Shown piece after piece: positions 34,598 through 43,841 of a stretch of DNA of 64,000 nucleotides. The stretch's first letter is position 1; each line of letters begins with the position of its first letter. The stretch comes from Emcibacter sp. (GTDB lineage: Bacteria; Pseudomonadota; Alphaproteobacteria; Sphingomonadales; Emcibacteraceae): NCBI GenBank assembly GCA_021647465.1, contig JAKIUQ010000014.1, forward strand, positions 1-64,000, in the 5' to 3' direction. The position numbers were made by a program, and so were the translations under genes. The notes under the pieces are model-generated. The model was not told where the DNA came from. It ran no database searches and was given only the letters and a program-made list of their open reading frames with translations.

Positions 34598-36175
34598 ATG
34601 ACAACATCAAAAACCAGAAAAAAGCCCCCATCTTCCCATAAGAAAACAACCCCGCCGATTTTTGAAGGGGCCGAATGGAATTATGAGAAGGTCGATAATT
34701 GCTTTCAGGCCATTCAGAAAATCGCCATAGACGAAATGGGTCTTAATGTTTACCCGACGCAAATCGAGATTATCACATCTGAACAGATGCTGGATGCCTA
34801 TTCCTCTGTTGGGATGCCTTTGATGTATAATCACTGGTCTTTTGGTAAAAGTTTTCTGCGGGATGAAAGCAATTACCGCAAGGGCTTCAGCGGCCTTGCC
34901 TATGAAATTGTGATCAATTCAAATCCGTGTATCTGTTATATTATGGAAGAAAATTCCATGACGATGCAAACCTTGGTGATGGCCCATGCGGCCTTTGGCC
35001 ATAATCACTTTTTCAAAAACAACCATCTCTTTAAACAATGGACGGATGCCAATGCCATTCTGGATTATCTGCAGTTCGCCAAAAATTATATTGCCAAATG
35101 CGAAGAAAGATATGGCCAGAAAGAAGTGGAAAGAATTCTGGATTCTGCCCATGCGCTTCGGGATCAGGGGGTCGATAAATTCACCCGCCGCCAGAAACTT
35201 GATGTTGCCGCCATACGCCAGCGGGAATTAGAGCGCCACGAATATGAACAATCCCAATATAGCGAGCTGTGGCGCACCCTGCCGGAGACGGCCTCTAAGG
35301 ATGACGAGGAAATTAATTTGATTGAAAAGTCGCTGGCGCAGAAACTCGGGGTGCCCGAATCAAACCTGCTGTATTTTCTTGAAAAACACAGCCCTGTTCT
35401 GGAAAACTGGCAGCGGGAGATTTTACGCATTGTCCGTTCAATGGCGCAATATTTCTATCCCCAAAGGCAAACCAAAATGATGAATGAGGGCTGCGCCTGT
35501 TTCGTGCATTATCACATCATGAACCGATTGTTTGATACCGGACAGATTACCGAAGGGGCCATGCTGGAATTTATTGATTTCCATAGCCGCGTTATCGCAC
35601 AGCCCGACTTTGACAGCCAATATTACACCGGTATTAACCCCTATGCCTTGGGTTTTGCCATGATGAAGGATATTGAAAGAATTTGCGAGAACCCGACGGA
35701 AGAAGACCGGGAATGGTTTCCAGATTTTGCCGGCAATGGTCAAGCCATTAAAACCTTGAAAGAGGCTTGGGAGAATTTTCGGGATGAAAGTTTTATCCTG
35801 CAATATCTCAGCCCCCATCTGATGCGGGAATTTCGCCTGTTTAACCTGAATGATGATAAATCAAGGCCCTTTTATCTGGTCAATGCCATCCATAACAAAC
35901 AGGGTTATATCGCCATCAGATCCGCGCTTGCTGCGCAATATTCTGTGGCCAGCCTTGATCTGGATATACAGGTCACGAATGTTGACCTGCATGGTAACCG
36001 CGCCATGACCCTGACCCACAATATAACCAATGGTGTGACGCTGGATGAAAAACAGATCAATCTGGTCATTCCGCATGTTCAACGGCTTTGGGGCTATGAT
36101 GTTTCTGTGAAATCCATAGAGGCTAAAACTGGCGGCACGACTATTGGCGATGTCCTAAAGACACATTTTACCTGA
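34598..36175 (+). CDS. spoVR: SpoVR family protein (YcgB-like)
   Basis: A 525-residue cytosolic protein. Family blocks include EIITSEQMLDAYSSVGMPLMYNHWSFGK, MAHAAFGHNHFFKNN and NEGCACFVHYHIMNRL, with conserved His/Glu residues that could bind a metal. In Bacillus SpoVR affects spore cortex; in non-spore-formers its role is tied to PrkA/YeaH, but the biochemical function is unknown. Third gene of the operon, with zero spacing after yeaH. Confidence 0.94.
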   Translation: MTTSKTRKKPPSSHKKTTPPIFEGAEWNYEKVDNCFQAIQKIAIDEMGLNVYPTQIEIITSEQMLDAYSSVGMPLMYNHWSFGKSFLRDESNYRKGFSGLAYEIVINSNPCICYIMEENSMTMQTLVMAHAAFGHNHFFKNNHLFKQWTDANAILDYLQFAKNYIAKCEERYGQKEVERILDSAHALRDQGVDKFTRRQKLDVAAIRQRELERHEYEQSQYSELWRTLPETASKDDEEINLIEKSLAQKLGVPESNLLYFLEKHSPVLENWQREILRIVRSMAQYFYPQRQTKMMNEGCACFVHYHIMNRLFDTGQITEGAMLEFIDFHSRVIAQPDFDSQYYTGINPYALGFAMMKDIERICENPTEEDREWFPDFAGNGQAIKTLKEAWENFRDESFILQYLSPHLMREFRLFNLNDDKSRPFYLVNAIHNKQGYIAIRSALAAQYSVASLDLDIQVTNVDLHGNRAMTLTHNITNGVTLDEKQINLVIPHVQRLWGYDVSVKSIEAKTGGTTIGDVLKTHFT

Positions 36176-36177
36176 TC

Positions 36178-36546
36178 TTAGGGCCGAATATTCCGGCGCG
36201 TATAGCGAAGATAACAGATACTCAAAAGCATAAGGAAAATGACCATGGCCCGCAGTGATGACGTGACATCATCATGAAATAGATTAAGCCCCGCGCTGGT
36301 AATCATAATTATGCTCAATATAGCCCCCCCGACCAAAGCAAGCCGGGTTATTGTCAACATCAAGCCTGCCGCACATTCCACTATGCCAACCACAGGCAAG
36401 GCAAAGGTGGGAAGGCCCAAGGCTTCGAATTGAGCCACCTGATGAGGCGTTTCCATAATTTTATTGACCCCATTATAGAAAAACACGATCGCCAGAATAA
36501 AGCTCAATACCCATAAAGCAACGTCAATAAATCGGTCCCCGTTCAT
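36178..36546 (-). CDS. DoxX family membrane protein
   Basis: A 122-residue protein with four membrane helices and the DoxX block LAIVFFYNGVNKIMETPHQVAQFEALGLP. DoxX-like proteins are poorly defined; some pair with oxidoreductases or quinone-linked redox systems. I chose the ATG at 36546 (AAGGG upstream) over a GTG at 36555. It ends 2 nt from the convergent spoVR. It follows the YceI/cytochrome b561 genes on the same strand after about 100 nt. Confidence 0.85.
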   Translation of the reverse strand: MNGDRFIDVALWVLSFILAIVFFYNGVNKIMETPHQVAQFEALGLPTFALPVVGIVECAAGLMLTITRLALVGGAILSIIMITSAGLNLFHDDVTSSLRAMVIFLMLLSICYLRYTRRNIRP

Positions 36547-36648
36547 AATATCCACCCTTATCCATCAAGTCCCTGAACCAGCCTATATATTATCTTATGG
36601 TAACAACATTTGACCCCAAAAATCAAATTTATCCTTTAATTGCCTTAA

Positions 36649-37221
36649 TCACTCAGATATTGCGGTGATTAAAACATCCAGAAATACCTGTCCGGATACA
36701 ATCGTTACATTGCTCCAGCCCCCCTGTCCCACACCGTAATTTAACCTGTAAATCTCCATCTTGCCCTTAATCACCGCCTGATGTTCGTCATATTCTTCCA
36801 GCGTGAAATAAAGCACTTCCGGCCGGGTAATACCTCTTAAACTAAACTCGCCCGTCACCTGATACGCCCTGCCGCCCAAATGCTTGAAACTCCTGCTGAC
36901 AAAATGCGCCAACGGGAAATTTTCAATATCAAACCAGTCTTTCTTTTTAAGGTTTTCCGCGACATCACTGTAAGCAGCCTCAATATAATTCAGGTCTATT
37001 GTCATACTGACTTTGCTCTGCGCCATCTTTTTCGGATCAAACGCTATGGCGGCGGTAAAATTGGTGAATTCTCCGCCGACGGGGCTGCCTTCAATGGCGA
37101 CCGAAAATTTGATCGCACTTTTATCTGTGTTTAGCTGCCATTTTTTTGCCTCTTGCCCGGCATTCGCTGCAACGGGAAATAAAAAACAGATTATCAGGAG
37201 ATATTTTCTCAAAAACATCAT
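36649..37221 (-). CDS. YceI family periplasmic protein (first copy in the cluster)
   Basis: A roughly 190-residue lipocalin-like protein with a signal peptide ending in AANA. The YceI fold is shown by WQLNTDKSAIKFSVAIEG, FTNFTAAIAFDP, SKVSMTIDLNYIEA and GEFSLRGITRPEVL. YceI proteins bind polyisoprenoids such as ubiquinone. The reading frame starts in the last codons of the cytochrome b561 gene; I chose ATG 37221, with GGGG just upstream (ATG 37218 is possible). Confidence 0.88.
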   Translation of the reverse strand: MMFLRKYLLIICFLFPVAANAGQEAKKWQLNTDKSAIKFSVAIEGSPVGGEFTNFTAAIAFDPKKMAQSKVSMTIDLNYIEAAYSDVAENLKKKDWFDIENFPLAHFVSRSFKHLGGRAYQVTGEFSLRGITRPEVLYFTLEEYDEHQAVIKGKMEIYRLNYGVGQGGWSNVTIVSGQVFLDVLITAISE

Positions 37222-37232
37222 TTCCCCGGCCT

Positions 37233-37802
37233 TCAATCGGCTTTTTCCCTATGCGGTAACATTTTTTCCAGCACGTCATCTTTACGGATAAAATGATGAA
37301 ACAGGGCGGCGGCCACATGAATGACAAATAAGGCAATCAACAAAATCGCCGTAATTTCATGGATCTCATGAAAGATATCACCTATGGCCTTGTCCTTGTC
37401 CGCCAATGCAGGCAACGTCACCCCGAAGAATTTCACCGGATGTCCGCCAAATGAACTCATCAACCAGCCAGACAAAGGCTGCAGGAACATCATGATATAG
37501 AGCAGAATATGCATGGCGTGGGCGCTGAATATTTCGATTCTGCGCATGCCGCCGGGCATTTTGGGCACCGGATTGATCATGCGCCACCCCAGCCGCAAAA
37601 CCACCAAAAGCAGAATCAATATACCGAATGATTTATGATAATCATACAAGCCAAATTTATAGCCCATCTGTTCCGGCGTATCTGCCGGCAATTCATACAT
37701 ATAATACCCGACAATAACCATCCCCAGAAGGATCAGAAACATGATCCAGTGAAAGGCCTTGGCAATCGTGCCATATGAATTATCTGTATTTTTTATGGTC
37801 AT
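37233..37802 (-). CDS. Cytochrome b561
   Basis: A 189-residue four-helix di-haem b membrane protein of the bacterial CybB type. Haem-ligand histidines are placed at AFHWIMF, DYHKSFG, HAMHILLY and FVIHVAAALFHHF. It likely moves electrons from the quinone pool or superoxide across the inner membrane. It sits between two YceI genes, a recurrent pairing, which suggests the three proteins handle quinones together. Confidence 0.9.
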   Translation of the reverse strand: MTIKNTDNSYGTIAKAFHWIMFLILLGMVIVGYYMYELPADTPEQMGYKFGLYDYHKSFGILILLLVVLRLGWRMINPVPKMPGGMRRIEIFSAHAMHILLYIMMFLQPLSGWLMSSFGGHPVKFFGVTLPALADKDKAIGDIFHEIHEITAILLIALFVIHVAAALFHHFIRKDDVLEKMLPHREKAD

Positions 37803-37827
37803 TATTATGCCCTGAATTTTAAGTCTT

Positions 37828-38430
37828 CTATTGAATTTTCAATGCCTCTGCCTCGATCCTGATGGTCACCTCGTCTCCAATGAAGGGGAGGTATTTTTTC
37901 ATGCCCCACAAGGATCGCTTAAGCGTTGCTTTCGCCGAAAATCCAGTACGCATTATATTTTTGGGTATATCCATAGCGCGTTTGTTCAAGCGGACTTTTA
38001 ACGTCAGGGGTTTCGTGACCCCAAGCAAGGTGAAATCCCCGTCGACAGTTGCTTCATTCCCCTCAAGAAGGGTGACCTTTTTGCTGACAAAGCTTGCCGT
38101 CGGATATTTTTCAACATCAAGAAAGTCAGCTGACCTGAGATGGTCGTCAAATTTTGGCAGACCCGTCATGACGCTTGCCGTCTTAAAGGTAATATTAACG
38201 GAACTTAGGGCCGGATTGGCATGATCCAGAATAATCTCTCCGTCATAATCCATAAATTGGCCCATGGATTTGGAAAATCCGATATGGCTGACAAACCACA
38301 TGATATTTGTATGAGATTTATCAAAATGGTAAATCTCCTGACCCATTAATTTGGAAGCCGGCATATCTTCTGCCTGCGCAAGATGCGGGCTAAGCAATAT
38401 TATAGCCGCCATCACTATATATTTGATCAT
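37828..38430 (-). CDS. YceI family periplasmic protein (second copy)
   Basis: A 200-residue YceI protein. The signal peptide ends LAQA before EDMPASK. The domain is evident: YHFDKSHTNIMWFVSHIGFSK, FMDYDGEIILDHANP and ADFLDVEKYPTASFVSKKV, then GDFTLLGVTKPLTLKV. GAGAGG lies 9 nt upstream of ATG 38430, which I prefer to two upstream in-frame starts. It differs clearly from the other YceI copy, so the pair is not a recent duplication. Confidence 0.88.
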   Translation of the reverse strand: MIKYIVMAAIILLSPHLAQAEDMPASKLMGQEIYHFDKSHTNIMWFVSHIGFSKSMGQFMDYDGEIILDHANPALSSVNITFKTASVMTGLPKFDDHLRSADFLDVEKYPTASFVSKKVTLLEGNEATVDGDFTLLGVTKPLTLKVRLNKRAMDIPKNIMRTGFSAKATLKRSLWGMKKYLPFIGDEVTIRIEAEALKIQ

Positions 38431-38469
38431 TTTCTGCATCCTCTCAAATTCTGGCACCAATAATTTTGA

Positions 38470-38730
38470 TCAATCTTTGCGTTTGAATTGATCTTTAAGG
38501 CGGCCCAGATTCATAAAAACCCATACGGGCACCACGATGATCGCCCCAAGGAGAATATATTTCCCGCCCCATTCAAGGGCGGCCAAAATCACCTCATAAA
38601 TTTTACCCATTGTTTCCGGAATATCATGGATAAGGTCTGTGGGGCTGATATTAAAGAAATCTAGCGCAAGCCCCACAAGAAGAGAGGCGATCAGCAGCTT
38701 CCATATAATATGCATTGTCGATTTATTCAC
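38470..38730 (-). CDS. Small membrane protein, DUF6460-like
   Basis: An 86-residue protein with two membrane helices (LLIASLLVGLALDFF and YILLGAIIVVPVWVFM) and a basic tail. The pattern, with GLxLxxFxISPxDL and LLGAIIVxPxWxxM, matches the alphaproteobacterial family DUF6460 as I remember it. Function unknown. It lies 3 nt after the lipoprotein gene. Confidence 0.7.
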   Translation of the reverse strand: MNKSTMHIIWKLLIASLLVGLALDFFNISPTDLIHDIPETMGKIYEVILAALEWGGKYILLGAIIVVPVWVFMNLGRLKDQFKRKD

Positions 38731-38733
38731 TCA

Positions 38734-39066
38734 TCATTCCTGCTTGCTCTGCTTTTGAAATATTTGCTCTTCCATATCATAACGTAATTGTTTGGTCAGA
38801 AGCTCCACAGCGATTTTTTGATCTTTGGTCAACCGCCGCGTTGCGGACAAAAGAGCCAGTTTATTCAAGGCCTGCTGATATTGATGCATTCTGGCTTCTT
38901 GGACGATTTGCGTAACATGTTCCTGCAATTGCGGGCTTTCACTGCGGAAACTATTCATCAAACGCTCTTCAATTGTTTCTTTTCGAGCTTCTCCCTGATC
39001 ACCGCAGGATAAAAGAGCGGCAACCATAAACACAAAAAGGACGCGTTTAATGAATGTTCTATACAT
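38734..39066 (-). CDS. Putative small lipoprotein
   Basis: A 110-residue protein whose N-terminal MYRTFIKRVLFVFMVAALLSC ends in a lipobox cysteine. The mature part is helical and rich in Gln, Glu and Arg, with no recognisable domain. I chose ATG 39066 (MYRT) over 39072. First gene of the minus-strand membrane redox cluster (DUF6460-like, YceI, cytochrome b561, YceI, DoxX). Confidence 0.65.
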   Translation of the reverse strand: MYRTFIKRVLFVFMVAALLSCGDQGEARKETIEERLMNSFRSESPQLQEHVTQIVQEARMHQYQQALNKLALLSATRRLTKDQKIAVELLTKQLRYDMEEQIFQKQSKQE

Positions 39067-39117
39067 ACTCACCCAATCATCAAATTACGAAATCTGGAGA
39101 TAGGGTATAGGCAATAT

Positions 39118-39153
39118 CAAAAAAACACAATCCCCTGCGGTATCAAACCGCAG
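39118..39153 (-). terminator. Candidate terminator after paaN
   Basis: CTGCGGT (39135-39141) and ACCGCAG (39147-39153) form a 7-bp hairpin with a 5-nt loop. In the minus direction a run of seven T (complement of 39118-39126 region) comes 9 nt after the stem. The spacer is long for an intrinsic terminator. Confidence 0.45.
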
Positions 39154-39178
39154 AGAGTGAATTTGAGAATGAGATGAG

Positions 39179-40840
39179 TTATATATGCTTGCGGCTTTGA
39201 ACCACACGATAACGATTTGACACATAGGCCGTATCAGACAGGGCCGCATTGGCCGCCGGATTACAGCCCGTGGCATGAAAATCGCTGAACGCCGCCGTCT
39301 GATTCACATAAACGCCGCCCGTAAGGTTAAAGGAAACAGCCACGCCAGACCGGCATGCGGCGGCTTCTGCCTGATCCAATATTGCGTCCGAAGTCGAATA
39401 TATGCCAAAGCTGATAGCGCCGTTATTCTTGACGCTATTTTCGAAAATATTCAGGCTGTCCTCTGTATTTTTCGTCGGCACGACATAGGATATTGGCCCA
39501 AATAACTCTTTACTATAAGAGCTTTCATCGGTTGCTTTTAAGATCAACGGCGTTTGAATGGTCGCCTTGTCAAATCCGTCCATGGCAACAGACCTTGAGG
39601 CCAGAACCACATTATCGCCCTTGCCATATTCCGCAATCCTCTTCAGGGTCGCCTCACTTTGTACAGCACCAAGAATGGCGCAGGCCCGCGCGTCATCACT
39701 ATTCAGTTTTTCAACCCCCATGGCCAGAGCCTGAACCACTTCATCAAAGCTTTTAGGGCCATCTTCGGTTTCTATGCCGCCTTGCGGGATAAAAATATTT
39801 TGCGGTGTTGTACACATCTGACCAGAGTAAAGGCTCAGCGTGAAGGCGAGATTACCAATCATGCCCCGAAAATTATCGGTACTGTCAATAATCACGCCGT
39901 TAACGCCGGCTTTTTCCGTATAGACCAGGGCCTGCCGGGCATTATCTTCAAGCCAGTTACCAAAGCCCGTGCTGCCGGTAAAGTCAATCAATTTAACCTC
40001 AGGACGCAAAGCCAGCTCTTTCGCGATGGGCTCATCTACGCTATCGGCGGCCAACGTGACAATATTTGGATTGAAGCCTTCTTCGGCCAGCACATCACGG
40101 CAGATTTGCACCGAAATGGCGGCGGGCAGAATACCGCCGGGATGGGGCTTGATAATAACCGCATTTCCTGTCACAAGATCGGCAAATAATCCGGGATAAC
40201 TATTCCATGTGGGAAAAGTAGAACAGCCAATCACAACGCCAATACCCCTTGGCACCACCGTAAAATGCTTTTCCATGACAATCGGATCACGCTTGCCCTG
40301 CGGTTTTTCCCAGCGGGCAACAGCGGGCGTGCGGGTCATATCTTCATAGGCATAAACCACCGCTTCCAATCCCCGGTCCTGTGCATGCGGGCCACCAGCC
40401 TGAAAGGCCATCATAAAGGCCTGACCCGTCGTATGCATGACGCTGAAGGCAATCTCAAAACTGCGTTTGTTGATTCTGTCCAGAATTTCAAGGCAAATGC
40501 CGGTGCGTGTTTCGATGGACGCTTTCGCCCAATCCTGCCGTATAGCCTCAACCCCGGAAACAAGCGCTGCCGCATCCACCTTGGGATAGGTCACCCCAAG
40601 ATCAAAACCATAGGGTGATCTCTCTGATCCAACGGTGCCAATATTGCCCGGCTGATCAAGGTCAAAATTTTTGTCAAGATAGGATTTAAAGGCCGTCTCG
40701 CCGTCCGCGCTTGCGGTTTCGCCGTAAATACGGGGGCTTGCACTTTCAGGGTAGGCCGTCCAATATTCGCGGCTTCGGCTCGCAGCTATACCCCCCTCAA
40801 GGGTTGCCTTATGACGTTCAAATAATGAAGATTGTGACAT
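39179..40840 (-). CDS. paaN: Phenylacetate degradation aldehyde dehydrogenase PaaN
   Basis: A 553-residue aldehyde-dehydrogenase family protein. It matches the stand-alone PaaN type without a C-terminal MaoC-like hydratase: VVPRGIGVVIGCSTFPTWNSYPG, KLIDFTGSTGFGNWL and LYSGQMCTTPQNIFIP, the last with the catalytic cysteine. The family oxidises the ring-opened oxepin-CoA semialdehyde in the phenylacetyl-CoA pathway. I chose ATG 40840, with GGAGAAAG upstream. It diverges from paaG across 215 bp containing an operator-like site. Confidence 0.92.
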   Translation of the reverse strand: MSQSSLFERHKATLEGGIAASRSREYWTAYPESASPRIYGETASADGETAFKSYLDKNFDLDQPGNIGTVGSERSPYGFDLGVTYPKVDAAALVSGVEAIRQDWAKASIETRTGICLEILDRINKRSFEIAFSVMHTTGQAFMMAFQAGGPHAQDRGLEAVVYAYEDMTRTPAVARWEKPQGKRDPIVMEKHFTVVPRGIGVVIGCSTFPTWNSYPGLFADLVTGNAVIIKPHPGGILPAAISVQICRDVLAEEGFNPNIVTLAADSVDEPIAKELALRPEVKLIDFTGSTGFGNWLEDNARQALVYTEKAGVNGVIIDSTDNFRGMIGNLAFTLSLYSGQMCTTPQNIFIPQGGIETEDGPKSFDEVVQALAMGVEKLNSDDARACAILGAVQSEATLKRIAEYGKGDNVVLASRSVAMDGFDKATIQTPLILKATDESSYSKELFGPISYVVPTKNTEDSLNIFENSVKNNGAISFGIYSTSDAILDQAEAAACRSGVAVSFNLTGGVYVNQTAAFSDFHATGCNPAANAALSDTAYVSNRYRVVQSRKHI

Positions 40841-40930
40841 TTTCTCTTTCTCCTGATAAAATTTCAAGCGCGTTTGATACGCTTAATTTAACATATTTAT
40901 TGACGAAGACCCATGTATTTGTAATTAATA

Positions 40931-40950
40931 GAACGAACGGTTGGTTAATT
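40931..40950. promoter_or_regulatory. Operator-like site, paaN/paaG intergenic
   Basis: GAACGAACGGTTGGTTAATT contains a near-palindrome (AACNAACNGTTNGTT). The site at 46363-46382 next to the TetR gene is identical at 14 of 20 positions. The shared sequence suggests that this TetR protein controls paaN/paaG and itself. Confidence 0.5.
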
Positions 40951-41055
40951 CAAGGTAAATAGCTTAAATAATTATCACAGGCTCCGATATACTGGGATAT
41001 ACTATCCGCTTAAACGATGAATAGGCCGCTTACCAAAACAGGATGGATTCGCGAA

Positions 41056-41847
41056 ATGTCTTATAAAAATATTGAATTTACTATCACCGATGGGTTGGCT
41101 TGCTTAACGCTGAACCGCCCTGACAGCCTTAATAGCTTCACAGCAGATATGCATGAAGAAATGCGCAGCGCCATGGCGCAGGTGGAAAATGACCCGACTG
41201 TGCGCTGCCTTCTGCTCACAGGCAATGGCCGGGGGTTTTGCGCCGGGCAGGATTTAAATGACCGGGCGGTTAAGCCAAGTGGAACCCGCCGCGATTTATC
41301 CATATCCGTAGAAGAAAATTATAATCCCCTGATCAAAAGACTGGCCAATCTGCCCCTGCCTGTCATCTGCGCCGTCAACGGCGTTGCCGCTGGCGCGGGG
41401 GCCAATCTTGCCCTTGCCTGTGACATGGTTTTTGCGGCAAAGTCCGCCAAATTCATTCAGGTTTTCTGCAAGATTGGCCTGATCCCTGACAGCGGCGGCA
41501 CCTATATCCTGCCGCGCCTTATCGGGGCTGCGCGGGCCATGGGTCTTGCCCTGACCGGGGATGCCATCACGGCGGAGCAGGCGGAAGATTGGGGCATGAT
41601 TTGGAAAGCGGTTGACAATGATGACCTGATGGATGTGGCCCTCAAACAGGCCCGACATTTCACGACGCAGCCCACCTTGGGGCTTTCCTTAATCAAGAAA
41701 GCTCTGCGCGCCAGTATTGACAATGATCTCGATGCCCAGTTACAAATGGAAAGCAACTTCCAAAAAGAAGCTGGTTTCTCCGATGATTATCAAGAGGGCG
41801 TCGCCGCCTTCCTTGAAAAACGCCCGCCAGAATTTACAGGCAAATGA
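41056..41847 (+). CDS. paaG: Epoxyphenylacetyl-CoA isomerase / enoyl-CoA hydratase PaaG
   Basis: A 263-residue crotonase-fold enzyme. Oxyanion-hole motifs GNGRGFCAGQDLND and VNGVAAGAGANLALACDMVFA are clear, with the D block IGLIPDSGGTYILPRL. PaaG isomerises ring-1,2-epoxyphenylacetyl-CoA to oxepin-CoA and later handles the double-bond shift. I chose ATG 41056 (MSYKNIEF). The paa order with paaH, paaI and paaJ supports this name over a generic enoyl-CoA hydratase. Confidence 0.9.
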   Translation: MSYKNIEFTITDGLACLTLNRPDSLNSFTADMHEEMRSAMAQVENDPTVRCLLLTGNGRGFCAGQDLNDRAVKPSGTRRDLSISVEENYNPLIKRLANLPLPVICAVNGVAAGAGANLALACDMVFAAKSAKFIQVFCKIGLIPDSGGTYILPRLIGAARAMGLALTGDAITAEQAEDWGMIWKAVDNDDLMDVALKQARHFTTQPTLGLSLIKKALRASIDNDLDAQLQMESNFQKEAGFSDDYQEGVAAFLEKRPPEFTGK

Positions 41848-41875
41848 ATCCAAGTAAATAATACAGGTAAATTAA
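41836..41875. repeat. 13-14 bp imperfect triplication spanning the paaG stop
   Basis: ACAGGCAAATGAAT (41836-41849), CCAAGTAAATAAT (41850-41862) and ACAGGTAAATTAA (41863-41875) are successive imperfect copies. The first holds the last codons TGK and the TGA stop of paaG, so the last codons and the stop appear to have been copied. Confidence 0.6.
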
Positions 41876-41889
41876 AAAGGTTTTCTACT

Positions 41890-43407
41890 ATGACTGCACT
41901 TTCGCCTTCCCATGCCATCGCCGTAATCGGAGCCGGAACCATGGGCGCCGGCATTGTTCAGGTTGCCGCCGCCGCCGGACATACGGTTTATATTTTTGAT
42001 ACCTCAGAAGACGCCATTGACAAAGGCATGGCCCAGATTGAGAAATTTCTCGCCCGTTCTGTTGAAAAAGGCCGCATGGATGAAGGGGAACGCAGCGCAA
42101 TCCTGAACCGCATCATACGCTGCCATAAATTAGAAGATCTGGCACCGGCAAAACTGGTCATCGAGGCCATCGTGGAAAATATTGACATCAAAAGATCTGT
42201 ATTTGGTCAGCTGGAGGATATCCTGACTGAAGATGCCATATTGGCTTCCAACACATCTTCCCTCTCCATCACGGAAATCGCCGCCAATTTAAAACGGCCT
42301 GAACGTATGGTTGGTATGCATTTCTTTAATCCGGCCCCCCTCATGAGACTGGTCGAGGTTGTTCATGGGCTGGTAACAGACAAACAGGTGGCAGACATCA
42401 TATTTGACACCGCCGCCGCCTGGGGCAAAAAAGCCGTTCATGCCAAATCCACGCCCGGCTTTATTGTCAATCGTGTGGCGCGGCCTTTTTATTCCGAGGC
42501 CTTGCGCATTCTGCAGGAAGGCGGCGCGGATATTGCCACCATCGACAGCTGCCTTAAAGAAAGCGGCGGTTTTCGCATGGGGCCCTTTGAGTTAATGGAT
42601 TTGATTGGCAATGACGTCAATTTTTCGGTGACAAAATCCGTTTATGAAGCTTTTTATCAAGAGCCGCGCTATCGCCCAAACCTCATTCAGCAGGAACAGG
42701 TTGCCGCCGGACGTTATGGCCGCAAATCCGGCCAGGGATATTATGATTACCGCGAAGGAGCTGTTAATCCCGCCCCCCATACCGCAGAACCGGAAACACC
42801 GCCCACAGAGATCACCCTGCTCGGCAGCAACCCTCTTCTTGCGCCTTTGGTGGATTTGGCCGAAAATGCCGGCATTAAGGTGAACATGGGCGACAGAGAA
42901 GAGCTGGCCGGATTTATGATTGAGGATATTCTGGTGATTTTATCTGATGGTACGCCGGCCTCGGAATTGACCAATGTGCTCGGCAAGGCGGCCATTACAT
43001 TTGATTTGGCCCTTGATTATAAGGCCGCCGCCCGCATAGCCATGGCCAAAGGGGATCAGGTATCAGACGCTGACCTTGCCAAGGCCGTTGGTTTCTTTCA
43101 AGCGCTCGGCAAAAAAGTTTCCGTCATTGATGACTGTCCGGGCCTTATCGTTATGCGGATCATCAGCATGTTGGCCAACGAAGGCAGTGATGCTGTCTAT
43201 CAAGGGGTCACCAGCGCAGAAGGCGTGGATATTGCCATGATGAACGGGCTCAATTATCCCTGCGGCCCCCTGAAATGGGCCGAAAATATTGGACTTGAGC
43301 ATATCTTTAGCGTGCTTGATGCCCTATCCAGTTTTTACGGCGAGGACCGATATCGCACATCCCCCCTGATGCGCCGCGCCGTCATTGCGGGAAACCCTGA
43401 CTTATGA
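41890..43407 (+). CDS. paaH: 3-hydroxyacyl-CoA dehydrogenase PaaH
   Basis: A 505-residue NAD-dependent dehydrogenase. The Rossmann motif is IGAGTMGAGIVQVAAAAGH (residues 13-31); VGMHFFNPAPLMRLVEVVHG and TPGFIVNRVARPFYSEALRIL are diagnostic, with the catalytic His in FFNPAP. A second C-terminal 3HCDH domain extends to the end, as in PaaH. It oxidises 3-hydroxyadipyl-CoA to 3-oxoadipyl-CoA. It overlaps paaI by 4 nt. Confidence 0.93.
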   Translation: MTALSPSHAIAVIGAGTMGAGIVQVAAAAGHTVYIFDTSEDAIDKGMAQIEKFLARSVEKGRMDEGERSAILNRIIRCHKLEDLAPAKLVIEAIVENIDIKRSVFGQLEDILTEDAILASNTSSLSITEIAANLKRPERMVGMHFFNPAPLMRLVEVVHGLVTDKQVADIIFDTAAAWGKKAVHAKSTPGFIVNRVARPFYSEALRILQEGGADIATIDSCLKESGGFRMGPFELMDLIGNDVNFSVTKSVYEAFYQEPRYRPNLIQQEQVAAGRYGRKSGQGYYDYREGAVNPAPHTAEPETPPTEITLLGSNPLLAPLVDLAENAGIKVNMGDREELAGFMIEDILVILSDGTPASELTNVLGKAAITFDLALDYKAAARIAMAKGDQVSDADLAKAVGFFQALGKKVSVIDDCPGLIVMRIISMLANEGSDAVYQGVTSAEGVDIAMMNGLNYPCGPLKWAENIGLEHIFSVLDALSSFYGEDRYRTSPLMRRAVIAGNPDL

Positions 43408-43841
43408 GCCATCAGGAACAAGAACAGGCGGATAAAATAGCCGCCCTCTTTAAGTCTCGCCGCACGTTGGATAAACTGTTAAATATTGAATTTATCAGCA
43501 TTGGTGCCGGCACCGCCGTCATGCGCATGAAATTGACCGAAGATATGGTCAATATTTATGGCAGCGCCCACGGGGGGGCCGTCTTTGCCCTTGCCGATGC
43601 TGTCTTTGCCTATGCCTGCAATAGCCGTAATATGGTTACGGTGGCGTCTGGCTGCACCATTGAATATCTGGCGCCGTCCTTCCCGGGCGATATATTAACG
43701 GCCTCGGCTGAATTTCAGGGCGGGCGCGGCAAACAAGGTATTTACGATATTATGATCACCAATCAGAATGATCAATTGATTGCCACTTTCAGAGGCAAAT
43801 CCCATTCTACAAAAGAACAGATTTTAGGAGATACCGCATGA
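43404..43841 (+). CDS. paaI: Hydroxyphenylacetyl-CoA thioesterase PaaI
   Basis: A 145-residue hotdog thioesterase. GSAHGGAVFALADAVFAYA is the PaaI active-site helix, and the SGCTIEYLAPSFPGD strand follows. PaaI removes dead-end hydroxyphenylacetyl-CoA to free CoA. It overlaps its neighbours by 4 nt on both sides, so paaH-paaI-paaJ is a tightly coupled operon. Confidence 0.93.
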   Translation: MSHQEQEQADKIAALFKSRRTLDKLLNIEFISIGAGTAVMRMKLTEDMVNIYGSAHGGAVFALADAVFAYACNSRNMVTVASGCTIEYLAPSFPGDILTASAEFQGGRGKQGIYDIMITNQNDQLIATFRGKSHSTKEQILGDTA

